64,000 bases of DNA from Symbiodinium natans (GCA_905221605.1 CAJNDS010002146.1:914406-978405); one strand, 5' to 3'; counted from the stretch's first letter, positions 29,776-39,813 are shown. Made by a program: numbers and translations. Notes: generated from the letters alone by a model not told the origin.

Positions 29776-29830
29776 TCTCTAAATTAGGGTCCTCTTTTTG
29801 GGGGGGGAGTCTTTCTTTATAAGGTGCCGT
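29776..29830. mobile_element. Family L element, right-truncated
   Basis: CTCTAAATTAGGGTCCTCTT plus TTTGGGG matches the left arm at 1681. The right arm is not found. Confidence 0.4.
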
Positions 29831-30014
29831 ACTGCAAAGGGGAGGGAACCTACACCCTAAAACAGGGAATAAAGGCCCACTCTGCGTCTTAAAAAACATG
29901 TACAACTTTGGGGAAGATAGGCTAAGGCCTAGTCCCTGAACAAGGGAGCGGTCGTGGGCTTGGGTCTCTGCAAAACTTCCAGATTTAGGGTGAAGGATGG
30001 AGGGTTGAGGTTTA

Positions 30015-30092
30015 GTGGGCTTTCGGGCTCAGGGCTTTAGGGTTTGGGGTGAAGGCTTTAGGGTTCAGGGCTTTAGGGTTTGGGGTTTAGGG
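30015..30092 (+). repeat. 30 bp direct repeat in degenerate telomeric DNA
   Basis: GGGCTTTAGGGTTTGGGGT occurs at 30032 and 30067 within AGGGCTTTAGGG context. A G(16) run follows at 30110. Confidence 0.75.
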
Positions 30093-30237
30093 CTAGTCGT
30101 CTGGGAGGGAGGGGGGGGGGGGGGGTTTGGGGGCTCTGAAGCCCATATCCACCAAAAACTCGATGCTTGGCAAGCTAAGGGTGGACTCCTTGTTGCCTCA
30201 GATGTCAGATACCGCTAAAATTCCCTCAAGCAAGCGG

Positions 30238-30439
30238 TACATGGAGGTTCATGGGTAGTTAGGAGAAAAGTTTTAATTGTCATAACATATACCCTTAATG
30301 GGGTACTTCCTGCACCCCTTTATAAGGCCCTCAGTGTACGTTAATGGGGGTATTATGGGGGTATTTAGGGGATCTTAAAGGGTACTTGGGGGGTTCTAGG
30401 TTGCAACCCTACTGACATCGACCCATGATGCTCGAAGTA
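30238..30439. mobile_element. Family A foldback element, decayed 200 bp form
   Basis: Ends TACATGGAGGTTCATGGG and CCCATGATGCTCGAAGTA. The interior contains GGGGTACTTCC, TAATGGGGGTATT and GGTACTTGGGG words. It is longer than other copies and may contain an insertion. Confidence 0.55.
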
Positions 30440-30504
30440 TGGGGCCCTCCTGCGATTGCAAACCACAACCTCCTCCGCCTCCGAAACCCAAAATCTACCC
30501 GAAA

Positions 30505-30560
30505 AGGGTTTAGGGTTTAGGGTTTAGGGTTGAGGGTTTAGGGTTTAGGGTTTAGGGTTA
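30505..30560 (+). repeat. Telomeric array, TTTAGGG on plus
   Basis: Seven units with one TTGAGGG, degrading to TTAGGATTAGGATT. Confidence 0.9.
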
Positions 30561-30756
30561 GGATTAGGATTCAATCAGAGGTGCCATGCAGGTGACGACC
30601 TCCGGCGGGGGTGCGTCCCCGAAGCGCTGCAACGCCTATCAGATCGCGATCAAGGTTGCACACCCTCCCCCCCCCAGGTTGTACGCCCCGGGCTCATGGA
30701 TTCTTATTCATGGTACGCTACCTTGGACCCCTAAGGTGGTACCCTGGGGTCTGGAT

Positions 30757-30838
30757 GTTCCTCAATTAAGGAGTATTCCTGAAACCATATAGGGATCCCA
30801 TGATTCAAAGCCACATTCCTTAACTATGGGGTTTTGGG
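30757..30838. mobile_element. Family D element, decayed
   Basis: TTCCTCAATTAAGGAGTATTCC, AAACCATATAGGGATCCCATG and CATTCCTTAACTATGGGG match the D core order. Confidence 0.55.
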
Positions 30839-30921
30839 ATTCTACTGCGTTTGTTCCAACCGTTATTTACTTTGGGGGAGTTGGGAGCCGGGAGGCCCCT
30901 TTTTCAGGAGCGAAGGAAGGG

Positions 30922-31082
30922 TTTAGGGTTTAGGGTTTAGGGTTTAGGGTTTAGGGTTTAGGGTTAGGGTTTAGGGTTTAGGGTTTAGGGTTTAGGGTTT
31001 AGGGTTTAGGGTTTAGGGTTTAGGGTTTAGGGTTTAGGGTTTAGGGTTTTAGGGTTGAGGGTTTAGGGTTTAGGGTTTAGGG
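30922..31082 (+). repeat. Longest interstitial telomeric array, TTTAGGG on plus
   Basis: About 23 units with one hexamer TTAGGG, one octamer and one TTGAGGG. This is the largest clean block in the window. The next 120 bp are GC-rich and gene-free. Confidence 0.97.
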
Positions 31083-31207
31083 CTTCGTAAGCCCTGAGCG
31101 CCTTCACCGTGGCCGGCGGCAGGCCCTTGAGCCGATCGTCCGCCTCGCGGAAGCGATCCGCCTGGGTACCGGGAGCGCGGTTTGTCATGAGGAACCAAGA
31201 GGGGTGG

Positions 31208-31282
31208 AAGGTTTAGGGTTTAGGGTTGAGGGTTTCGTTTTTCGGGTTTAGGGTTTAGGGTTTAGGGCTTAGGGCTTAGGGC
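31208..31282 (+). repeat. Telomeric array, TTTAGGG/TTTCGGG/GCTTAGG
   Basis: About 10 units on the same strand as the array 125 bp upstream. Confidence 0.88.
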
Positions 31283-31521
31283 GTGTGTAAGTGCTCCATA
31301 TTCCCCGGTTAAGGGCTCATTAATCCCAAATAAGCCTTGATAAGCCCTGATAAGCGAATATGGCTTCCTTACAGCCCCCCTTCCTTCCACCCCCCGTTGG
31401 TTCCTTCTGAGTTTAGGGGTTTAGGGGTTCAAAGTCAAGGGGTGTAGGGGCTCAGGGAATTAGGGCTTAGGGGCTTAGAGGGCTTACGGAATTTGTTGTG
31501 GGGTTTAGGGTTTAGGGGGTT

Positions 31522-31633
31522 GCTTGGAGTTTCATTTGGGTAGTTAGAAGTAGGGTTGCCAGTACCCTGAATAGTGCTCTGTCTAGTTGCTATACGTCTA
31601 AGCCAACTTCGAACTAGCCATGAGCCCCCGAGT
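31522..31633. mobile_element. Family A foldback element, decayed
   Basis: Left TTGCTTGGAGTTTCATTTGG, then TAGTTAGAAGTAGGGTTGCC; right AACTAGCCATGAGCCCCCGAG. It directly follows TTTAGGG units. Confidence 0.55.
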
Positions 31634-31930
31634 CTTTCCAAACTTGAGAGTCATGTTTGATTTCATGGGCTGACTAAAAACATCATCTTCCCTGCCTCTG
31701 TAACAGACTGACTGACTGACTCCTGAACCCAACAGCCCTAATCCCCCAACGCGAAACCCCAAACCCCAAAGCCCCAACCCCCCTGAACCCTAAACCCCTG
31801 AACCCTGAACCCCCTACACCCCGAAAATCCCTAAACCCTGACCCCCCAAAACCCCCAGAAGGCCTCAGATCCGCTCGCTGGCGTGGCATTAAGCCGGTCG
31901 GTGAAGGCCTCCCCCACACAGGCGGGGTTC

Positions 31931-32001
31931 TTTAGGGTTTAGGGTTTAGGGTTTGGGGTTTGGGGTTTGGGGTTTAGGGTTTAGGGTTTAGGGTTTAGGG
32001 C
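31931..32001 (+). repeat. Telomeric array, TTTAGGG with TTTGGGG run
   Basis: About 10 units. Three TTTGGGG units sit in the middle. Confidence 0.93.
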
Positions 32002-32286
32002 GAAACCCTGCTAGGCTTTAGGCTTGGGCCTTTGGGTTAGCTGAGACTCCAATATTTCGCCCTGAAATAAGGAATATTCCCAACATCAAATTAGGATCCC
32101 TACTCTTTTGCAAGGGTTGCTCCTTAAGTTCAGGAGCATGCGGCAACAGGGCCCACACCGTACTCTGGGTGTTTTCCAAGACTTCTGACAGCTAAACCCG
32201 GATGTGCGGCCCGGAAATCGAACGAGACGGATTGCAAGCAAGCTACGTGAGCCCTAAACCCTTAGCAAGAAACCCGCAATCGACAA

Positions 32287-32343
32287 ACCCTAAACCCTAA
32301 ACCCTAAACCCTAATACCCTAAACCCTAAACCCTAAACCCTAA
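32287..32343 (-). repeat. Interstitial telomeric array, CCCTAAA on plus
   Basis: About 8 units with one CCCTAATA. Confidence 0.92.
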
Positions 32344-32616
32344 TCTCAGACCTGCGCAGCCGCATTCTTGTCTGACATTGCGACTGGGGGAGACCTGGCA
32401 TCAGACGAGGCGGCGGCCGCCATGGCTCCCAAGAAATGCACGGGAGTCTGTTAGACTACTTGCTGCTGTTGATGCGGTGCTTGATCTCAACTATAGGCCT
32501 TTGCTTAAGGTATATACCATGATACCTAGATCTCAAGTATGGCTATGGGGGGGGGGGGGGGTATGGATTCTGACTGCGATGGCCTTGGTTTGTGTGTGAC
32601 TACGAGGAGATCGTAT

Positions 32617-32752
32617 CCCCCAAGCCCTGAACCCCTAAATCCCCAAACCCCTAAACCCCTAAACCCCTAGCCTAAACCCCTAAACCCTTAACCCTCTAAA
32701 CCCTAAACCCTAAACCCCTAAACCCCTAAACCCTTAAACCTCTAAACCTGTT
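32617..32752 (-). repeat. Octamer variant array, CCCCTAAA
   Basis: About 16 units, most of them CCCCTAAA and a few CCCTTAAA. An extra C has spread through the array, changing the period from 7 to 8. Confidence 0.9.
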
Positions 32753-32867
32753 TCATGTCTGGTTTGGCAACAGAGCTGGCAACAGAGGCCCCAGGACAAC
32801 TCATCAGGGCTCGGAGGCTGGATCCATATGGCTCAGCGGCTCTTGTGTACTCATCAACATTCCCTAG

Positions 32868-32975
32868 CTTAAACCCTGAACCCTAGACCCTAAACCCTAC
32901 ATCCTAAACGCTACACCCTAAAGCCTCAGCCCTTAACCCTGAACCCCAAAACCCCAAACCTTACAAACCCGAAAC
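32868..32975 (-). repeat. Degenerate telomeric array, CCCTAAA-like
   Basis: About 14 mutated units (CCCTACA, CCCCAAA, CCTTACA, CCCTCAA). Confidence 0.75.
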
Positions 32976-33387
32976 CCTCAACTCTGACATCCGCAGAAAC
33001 TCGCTGCGGTTCGGAGTTCCGGGCTTCGGGTTTAGGCTTTGGGTATGCCTTTTACCTTTCAAGCATTCGCCGAAATTATCCCCTAGACCCTAAACCCTAT
33101 AACCAATTTAACCAGGGTTGTAAGTGATAATTAAGCAGCGAGGGGAAACTTCGAAAAATACGCCGAACTGGCGTTCGGTCCGGGGATTTTTGGGGCTTAG
33201 TCTATCATGAGCTTAAACAAACCTGTGAAACCTAAACCTAACCGTGTTAAGGGTGTAGGTCAGTATACCCTACACCCGAAAAAAAAAACAAAGCAAGCCC
33301 TGAAGCTTTGGTCTTTCTTTTAAGGGGCGAGCCTGGCCAGTTCTCACGCTTACGGGGTTAGAGCTTAGGGGAGTGTTAGGGTTGAGG

Positions 33388-33498
33388 CTTGGGATTTTCC
33401 CCCCGTAAGCCTTAAACTAACAGTCCATAGTACGGATTTCCATGAGGGGCACTAGAACCCCTATTAAGGACCGCTAGAAAAAGGGGGCAACATCCAAG
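33388..33498. mobile_element. Family E inverted-repeat element
   Basis: Ends CTTGGGATTTTCCCCCCGTA and AAGGGGGCAACATCCAAG; inner AACTAACAGTCCATAGTA and CTATTAAGGACCGCTAG. 111 bp. Confidence 0.75.
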
Positions 33499-33671
33499 GT
33501 TTAGACGTTAGGGTGGCACATGTGCCTAAACCCCAAACCCGAAACCCTAAACCCGGCTTTGGGGTGGCACATGTACGGCTTGTCTTTGGGGTGTTCCGGG
33601 GCCTGGCGAGGTGCTGTGCAGCGGCATCGGCGGCTACTGCAAATGCAGGCTCACCTGGGGACTCGCCAAAA

Positions 33672-33693
33672 AACACGCGGGGGGGGGGGGGGG
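33672..33693. repeat. G-run, about 17 nt
   Basis: An uninterrupted G tract after ACACGC, followed by a TTTAGGG word. Confidence 0.85.
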
Positions 33694-33959
33694 GTTAAGG
33701 GTTTAGGGCAGAGGGATAAGACACCCACGCTTGTGGCCTGGATGCCGTTTTTTTTTTGAGGCTGCAAACGATGTTTATGGGTACTTCTAGGTGCGCATGT
33801 GACCCTTATAAACTGTATGGTAATCGTTGTTGAGGTGTATTCCCCAGTTGAAGCTGTAGGCAGGGGGGGGGTTCAAAGGTTGAGGGGTTTATAGGGTTTA
33901 GGTTTTACGGGTGGAATCCCTAAACCCTAAACCCTACTGGCGACAACGGAAGTCGAAAC

Positions 33960-34310
33960 CACCCCTTCCAAATACATCTAAATCCCAATGAACGCACCGG
34001 TTCAAGCGAAGGCGAATAAAGCACTACCAAATCAGAATTCCCCAGTGAACGCTGTCGGCGGAATGTCTTGTTGGACAGCACCAAAGCATGGGCAACACTC
34101 AGTTTTGCGAAGGAACGCTAGGGTCAACCTGGCCCTGGCAAACCAACTGAAATCCAGTATATGTATGTTGGATTCCCCAATGAACGCATGGGCCAATCAA
34201 ACCTGCGAAGCCCCTGGCTAACCGAGCACACCGAAATGCACGCACCGAACATTCATCTTGGCTGGCCGAGCACACCGAAACAATGCCCGGTTTAGACTTC
34301 CACAGTTCAC
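33960..34310. other. Spacer with repeated GAACGCA and CCGAGCACACCGAAA words
   Basis: ATGAACGC occurs at 33988 and 34181, CCAGTGAACGC at 34041, and the GGCTAACCGAGCACACCGAAA / GGCTGGCCGAGCACACCGAAA pair at 34216 and 34260. Plus is open for 77 codons from an ATG at 33988 (Asn/Ala/Gln-rich). Internal repetition with no known domain. Confidence 0.4.
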
Positions 34311-34702
34311 AGTAAACCCTATAAACCCTAAACCCTAAATCCCCTGATGCGCAGTTGTTGCGGACTCTGACCGCTGCATCGGCAAACTGCCCCAGAATGC
34401 TCTGCGTTCATGAGGCACTGTCGGCATCGCGTGGGCGAGGACACGACATGCGGACACGCTGAAGGGCAGAAGAACATTGGTTTAGGGCTTAGGGTTTAGG
34501 AGCCTATTTTGTGGCACCCCCCCGCACCTGGCCCCCCCTTGTCGTGAGTAATGGTCATCGCCCGCTGCAGAATGTGATTCCGCCCTTCGACATGCTTTAA
34601 AAGCAGGCCCTGTACGAGCCGCCCAGCATGGAGGTTGCAAGAACTTATGAAAAGCGAGTACCCTGGCTGGATGGTACAGAGGTCGTCTTAAAATGCCCAG
34701 AG

Positions 34703-34791
34703 ACTCCAATACCCCTTAATTAAGGAATACTCCTTTAAAACTGTCGGGATTCCTTGGATGGTTTCAGGACTATTCCTTCATTAAGAGGTAG
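34703..34791. mobile_element. Family D inverted-repeat element, compact copy
   Basis: ACTCCAATACCCCTTAATT and AAGGAATACTCCTTT at left; GACTATTCCTTCATTAAGAGG at right. About 89 bp. Confidence 0.7.
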
Positions 34792-35040
34792 TGAAGTCTC
34801 TGCGTATGTCACTGAACAACGACGCAAATTTACCTCACCTGATTAACTGCAAGACGCCACGTTGGTTGCACACTTGCTCGCGAGGTACGAGTACGCTCTC
34901 GACTCCAATGACCGTGGTTCCCCTAAGAGTTTTGGCCGGGCCCGAAACCCCGCACCCCTTAAATGTTTCGGGTTTACAGGTTTAAGGCTTGAGAGTTGAG
35001 GTTCAGGTTGAGGGTTTGCTGTTCGCGTCCCTAAACTAAG

Positions 35041-35149
35041 CCCTGAACCCTGAACCCTGAACCCTGAACCCTGAACCCTGAACCCTGAACCCTGAACCCT
35101 AAACCCTAAACCCTAAATCCTAAACCCTAAGCCCTAAACCCTAAACCCC
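35041..35149 (-). repeat. CCCTGAA variant array followed by CCCTAAA
   Basis: Eight perfect CCCTGAA units (35041-35096), then about 6 CCCTAAA units with CCTAAAT and CCCTAAG changes. Homogenisation of one variant is clear. Confidence 0.95.
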
Positions 35150-35266
35150 GACCCCCGGCCCCGTGCCTTGCCAGGCCGCAGCACCGGGCCCTCACAGCGT
35201 GTTGGCTGCGCCCTGCGGCCCTGGCGCGCAGGCCTTCCGCTCCACCTGCGAGGGGAGGCAGGGAGG

Positions 35267-35347
35267 TTTAGGGTTTAGGGTTTAGGGTTTAGCGTTTAGG
35301 GTTTCTAAACCCTAAACCCTAAACCCTAAACCCTAAACCCTAAACCC
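35267..35347. repeat. Head-to-head telomeric junction, TTTAGGG facing CCCTAAA
   Basis: Five TTTAGGG units (one AGCGTTTAGGG change) meet about 6 CCCTAAA units at GGGTTTCTAAACCC (35299-35312). Only one base separates the two strands, which gives an exact fusion-like inverted junction. Confidence 0.95.
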
Positions 35348-35432
35348 CCCAACAATTCCGGCCTCGATGCGCATCGCGGTTACGGGCGGCCAGGGCTCGA
35401 AGCTGAGAACCGTGCGGGGCCGCAGCGCCTTG

Positions 35433-35745
35433 GGGTTTAGGGTTTAGGGATTAGGGTTTAGGTTTTGGGGTTTAGGGTTTAGGGCTAGGGCCATATGTAT
35501 GTTTTAGGGTAATTTATGGTTTAGGGTTATTTAGGGTTTAGGGTTTAGGGTTATTAATGGCTTAGGGGTTGTGGGTTTATGTTTAGGGTTTCGGGTCTAG
35601 GGTTTGGGTTTAGGGCGTAGCTATTTAGGGTTTGGGGTTTAGGGTTTAGCTATTTAGGGATTTCAGGGTTCAGGGTTTAGGGTTTCGAGTGTAGAGTTGA
35701 GGGTTTAGGGTTAAGCCTTCTGGGTTTAGGGTTCCGGGTTCAGGG
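35433..35745 (+). repeat. Long degenerate telomeric domain, TTTAGGG with TATTTAGGG and TTATGG inserts
   Basis: About 300 bp of TTTAGGG-like DNA broken by GTTATTTAGGG, ATTTATGG and TAGCTATTTAGGG. The last interruption recurs at 35616, 35649, 36117 and 36139. Confidence 0.88.
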
Positions 35746-35832
35746 CTCAGGGTTTGGGCTGTTGGAGGCTTTTCAGGGCATCATTCGCTTCTGGTTGTGC
35801 GGGGAACCGGACCTTTGGGCTCGGTGTTTCCA

Positions 35833-35885
35833 TTTAGGGTTTAGGGCTTAGGGTTTAGGGTTTAGGCCTAGGGTTTAGGGCTTCA
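35833..35885 (+). repeat. Short telomeric array, TTTAGGG on plus
   Basis: About 7 units with GCTTAGG and CCTAGGG. Confidence 0.88.
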
Positions 35886-36000
35886 GGCTCTCAGTGCTTT
35901 CTGCCCCGGATCCAGAGTCTCACATGCGGTACCCAGGAGCATTCGCAGGATTCTGCGCGTCCCACCCGGCCATCCTGGTGATGCAGCCATCACCTCACAG

Positions 36001-36158
36001 GTTAGGGTTTAGGGTTTAGGGTTTAGGGTTTAGGGTTTAGGGCTTAGGGTTTAGGATTTAGGGTTTAGGGTTTAGGGTTTAGGGTTTAGGGCTTAGGGTT
36101 TAGGATTTAGGGTTTAGCTATTTAGGGTTTAGGGTTTAGCTATTTAGGGTTTGGGGTT
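36001..36158 (+). repeat. Telomeric array with internal 62 bp duplication
   Basis: TTTAGGG units with a repeated GGCTTAGGGTTTAGGATTTAG phrase (36041 and 36090), then two TAGCTATTTAGGG breaks shared with 35.6 kb. Confidence 0.92.
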
Positions 36159-36342
36159 CAGTCTAAGACGATTCAGCCACCCTTATTGAGGATTTAGGAT
36201 TACCCCTTAACTGCAGCTCAACACAATGCCCCCAGTTGCCAAGCATGGTGTTGTACAAGGTTTGAGAGTTCACTCGAGAAGGTAGTTCCCGTTGAAGAAC
36301 AAACTGCAAACCTTAAAACAGTGAAACACTCAACCTACAACC

Positions 36343-36472
36343 CTAAATCCCTAAGACCCTAAGACCCTAAAACCCTAAAAACCTGAAACCCTGAAACCCT
36401 AAACCCTAAAACCCTAAAACCCTGAAACCCTAAACCCTAAAACCCTCAACCCCGAAACCCTAAAGCCCTAAA
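36343..36472 (-). repeat. Telomeric array, CCCTAAAA/CCCTGAAA octamers
   Basis: About 17 units in which an extra A and a TGA change are frequent. A phrase CCCTGAAACCCTAAACCC recurs at 36389 and 36420. Confidence 0.88.
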
Positions 36473-36565
36473 ACACCCAACCCCCAAACGGGGGACCCGG
36501 AGTCCCCTATCGCTGACCACCTTCCAGGCCCCGAAAGTCCCGCGGGGGACCTCTTGGTTCGTACC

Positions 36566-36717
36566 GGGTTCCCCTACTACCCCCTGTATACTACCCTCCT
36601 AGGTCCCCCCAGAATTAGGATTATTTAAGGCTAAATAAGCCTAATTAAGGCTAGTAAAGGGGGGACCTAGGGGGGGGTAGTATGGGGGGGGGGGGGGGGG
36701 GGGGGAATTGGGGAACT
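36566..36717. mobile_element. Family H inverted-repeat element with G-run expansion
   Basis: Left GGGTTCCCCTACTACCCCC, TATACTACC, CTAGGTCCCC; right GGGGACCTAGG, GGGGTAGTATGG and TTGGGGAACTC. A G(22) run (36684-36705) replaces part of the right arm. AT-rich TTAAGGCTAAATAAGCCTAA centre. Confidence 0.8.
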
Positions 36718-36761
36718 CATGACTAGACTTTCAACCCCTGTCCCCCAAACCCCACAATCCC

Positions 36762-36852
36762 TACTTGGAGGTTCATGGACAACTATAAGGGGTTTGAAGT
36801 AGGGTTATAAGTATAGTTCCCATACTTCTCACCCTACTTACAACTGCCCTTG
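36762..36852. mobile_element. Family A foldback element, right terminus replaced
   Basis: TACTTGGAGGTTCATGGAC, then AAGTAGGGTTATAAGTA and CACCCTACTTACAACTGCCC. The expected CATGAACCTCCAAGTA is missing and CTTGACACGTTGAAAT stands in its place, followed by a C(14) run. Confidence 0.75.
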
Positions 36853-37069
36853 ACACGTTGAAATAACCCCCCCCCCCCCCCAACCTCCTCCCCCTTTTTT
36901 ATGTTGCCTAGAAACGCGTGGAAACACGCGTTTCAGGACTATAGGTCTAATGACATAAGTGTCGAACTGCCTGGACATGATACTAGCCAATGTGAATGAG
37001 GGGGTGCGGGTGCACCCCATCCAGCCCTTCAACTCAAAAGCTCCTAAGCCCTTAACTCTCAAACCTCAA

Positions 37070-37167
37070 ACCCTAAACCCCAAACCCCTACATCCCTAAA
37101 CCCTTAAACCCAAAACCCGTAACCCTTAAACCCTAAACCCCTAAACCCTTAAACCCCTAAACCCCAA
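37070..37167 (-). repeat. Telomeric array, CCCTTAAA/CCCCTAAA octamers
   Basis: About 13 units of 7-8 nt. Confidence 0.88.
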
Positions 37168-37286
37168 AGCGCCATCGCCGCCCGAGCCTGGAGCATTGGG
37201 CGCCCGCGTGCCGTGGGGAGCCGCCTTGGCAAGGCCTCGCACACCTCATCTAGTCTTTGGGTTCCCGAGGCCCCTTACTTAAGGAC

Positions 37287-37370
37287 GAGGGTTTAGGGTT
37301 TAGGGTTCAGGGTTCAGGGTTCAGGGTTTAGGCTTTCAGGGTTTCAGGGATCAGGGTTTAGGGTTTAGGG
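37287..37370 (+). repeat. Telomeric array, TTTAGGG and TTCAGGG
   Basis: About 11 units with three consecutive TTCAGGG. Confidence 0.88.
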
Positions 37371-37862
37371 CCCAATCGAGTCCTGAAGTAGGGAACTGGC
37401 CTTAGATCATGATAATGATCCCTGTCTAAGGTATATTGCTTAACTAAGGGGTATTGGGCTCTGTGGGGATGTACGGCACGGACTTTAGGGGTTTGGGGCT
37501 GGCTTTCAGATGCTTGGAGCTGTAAAACTCCCATTATTTTAATTATTCTGGGGCCAGGATTATGGGAGTTTTTGGGTTTGAGGTTCAGGGGTTTTGAGGT
37601 TTAAGGTTTAGGGGTTTTAGGGGTTCAGGGCTCAGGGTTTGGGGCTTAGAGTCTAGGGCTCTTGCCCTTGTGATTGGCTTCCAGCTTTGTCTGCAAGAGT
37701 AGCTGCCACAGAGAACGGGTCTAGGGGTTAGAGGGCTTAGGGGAGGCGAGCTCAGCTATCCTCTTAAAACAATAGAAGACTAGGCCCGCCTATTTTAGTG
37801 TTTTGAGGTCCCTTGACAGCACAACATGAGAGGAGTGTTCCTAGGGTCTGTATATCTCGCCC

Positions 37863-38126
37863 ATGAAGAGCGGTTGGGGCCTTACTCGGGTTGAGACCCC
37901 GACAGTCTACGGAATCTGTGAGGCCGTTGAATTGCTAACCTCCCTCTTCCTCCGGAAGCACTTCTGGATGAAATTCAGAAGGTTCTACGTGGATCGAGCT
38001 GCAAATGCTGTGCCCGGAGGCACCGTGCAACGCCATTCCGGCTGTCACTCCAAAGTGGAGAATGTTCAGCAGCTTCGAACTGAAAGCGAAAAGGACACGG
38101 GGTCGCCGATCATGACCCAGGTTTAG
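37863..38126 (+). CDS. Unidentified plus-strand open frame, 87 codons
   Basis: ATG at 37863, open to the TTTAGGG array that supplies the stop at 38126. The middle (residues about 20-50) is mixed hydrophobic and basic, and no simple repeat underlies it. No family is recognised, and the 3' end runs into telomeric DNA, so this would be at most a truncated exon. A chance frame is equally likely. Confidence 0.18.
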   Translation: MKSGWGLTRVETPTVYGICEAVELLTSLFLRKHFWMKFRRFYVDRAANAVPGGTVQRHSGCHSKVENVQQLRTESEKDTGSPIMTQV

Positions 38127-38242
38127 GGGGTTTAGGGGGTTTAGGGTTTCGGGTTCAGGGTTCAGGGTTCAGGGTTTAGGGTTTAGGGTTTAGGGTTTAG
38201 GGTTGAGGGTTGAGGGTTGAGGGTTTGGGTTTAGGGTTTACG
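38123..38242 (+). repeat. Telomeric array with variant sub-blocks
   Basis: About 16 units in ordered runs: GTTTAGGG ×2, TTCAGGG ×3, TTTAGGG ×4, TTGAGGG ×4. Confidence 0.92.
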
Positions 38243-38318
38243 GCTGTGGCAGCGCGGGAACCAGGCCCCTGGGACCTCGGTATGGGATGCGCATGTACAC
38301 GACGAAGGCACGTAGCTT

Positions 38319-38475
38319 AGGGTTTAGTGTTGAGGGTTTAGGAGTTTAGGGTGTAGCTGTTCAGCGTTTAGGGTTTAGGGGTTTAGGTTTTGGGAGATTC
38401 GGGTTTGGTGGCTCAGGGTTTAGAAGTTCAGGGTTCAGGAGTTTAGGGTTTAGGGGCTTAGGGTTTAGGGCTCCT
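38319..38475 (+). repeat. Degenerate telomeric domain
   Basis: TTTAGGG, TTCAGGG and GGAGTTTAGGG words with TGGTGGCTC and TAGAAGTTCAGG breaks. The minus-strand Pro/Asn/Leu-rich frame here (93 codons) is a repeat product. Confidence 0.78.
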
Positions 38476-38728
38476 GGACCTATCAGTTCCACGGGCTCCA
38501 TGGTGCTTGGGTCACAGGCGTCATGTTCGAACTTTTGGTGCGTTATGCGTTCGCCCAACACCCCCAGATCATTCAAATCGAAGCCCCAAAATTCTACGCC
38601 CCGAAGACTTAAGCCCAACACCCAAAACCCAGAACCCTCCAAAGACCTGGAATGACTGGTTCTTAAACTTAGTAGGAAAGTTAAGGAAATTAGAGTCGAG
38701 AGTTTAGGATTCAGGGCTGTGTGTTTCG

Positions 38729-38885
38729 GGTTTAGGGCAGGGTTTAGGGTTTAGGGCTTATAAGGCTTAGGATTTAGGGCTTAGTTAGGGTTTCGGGTTT
38801 AGTAGGGCCCTAAGCCCTCCACCCCAGGACTCTGAATCCTAAACCCTAAACCCAATACCCTAAACCCTAAACCCTAAACCCAATA
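38729..38885. repeat. Opposed telomeric blocks, TTTAGGG then CCCTAAA
   Basis: Degenerate TTTAGGG (38729-38805) faces CCCTAAGCCC and CCCTAAA units (38808-38885). The strand switch is at GTAGGGCCCTAAG (38802). Confidence 0.82.
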
Positions 38886-38978
38886 TAGGTCTCACCAGAG
38901 CGCTGTTTGAGGCGTTCTGCGGAGTCAGCTCCACGTCTTCGGCCCGCGCGGCCGTGGCGACGAGCGGTGACTCCTGCA

Positions 38979-39050
38979 GTTTAGGGTTTAGGGTTTAGGG
39001 TTTGGGGTTTGGGGTTTAAGGTTTAGGGTTTAGGGTTTAGGGTTGAGGGT
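38979..39050 (+). repeat. Telomeric array, TTTAGGG on plus
   Basis: About 10 units with two TTTGGGG. Confidence 0.92.
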
Positions 39051-39292
39051 CTTAATTATGGTTTTCGGTGGGCCCCTGCTTTGGGCCCAGGTTATGAGGG
39101 TACGGTTCAGGGCTTAGGGAACCCTGAATCTGATCCTCGGGTGTAGGGTTTCGGGCTTAGGGAACCCTAAACCCCAAGGAATTAGGGTTCAGGGTTTTAG
39201 GTGCAAGGCTGTTTCGGCCGTTGGGGTATAGGGTGGGGCTGAGGGTTTGTAGGATTACTGCAACCTTGAACCTTAAACCCTAAACCTAAACC

Positions 39293-39580
39293 CTACGAAC
39301 TCTGAACCGCCTCCCTTGAGGAATATGCTCTTAGAAGGCCCAGGGAGTACGAGAGGGCGCAGTTTTGGGGCCGGCGCTGCATAGGGGCACTGTTGATGAC
39401 AGCTGTGTGTTTTACCGGACACACGCCGAGACGCCATTCATGTGGACAACCGTATCGCAGGAAAAAAGACAGCCACTCAATCAATGCAAGCAGTACTGAA
39501 TCGTATTGGGCCTTCGGGCATTTTGTAGGGTCTCTAAGGGAGGAGGGTTCAAGGGGGGACATGTAACCCAAGGTCCACGA
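39293..39580. other. Complex spacer, minus-strand frame of 92 codons
   Basis: The minus strand is open from 39571 to 39293 with ordinary amino-acid diversity. No domain, and the ATG lies in G/C-rich repeat DNA. Not supported as a gene. Confidence 0.3.
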
Positions 39581-39686
39581 AAACTCCCTATTCCCTAAGG
39601 CTCCCTAAGCTTTCATAAGGTTCCCTAGGTACTTACCCCCCATAAACCCACCCCTTTTTTTCAGGACCCTATAAGCATTGGACTAG
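39581..39686. mobile_element. Family I dispersed repeat
   Basis: ACTCCCTATTCCCTAAGGCTCC, TAAGGTTCCCTAGGTAC and GGACCCTATAAGCATTGG are shared in order with 48421-48520. Confidence 0.65.
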
Positions 39687-39813
39687 CAGAACCCTAAACC
39701 CTAAATCCTAAACCCTAAGCATCTAACCCTAAATTCCAAAGCCGCATGGCGCCTCGACGACCACCAAGACTCCGTGCTTCCGCACTCTGTTCGCCAGCTC
39801 CTTCTCATGGCCC

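Noticed and set aside
34482-34709. 75-codon minus-strand frame
   Set aside because: Both ends fall in a telomeric word and a family D element; no domain.
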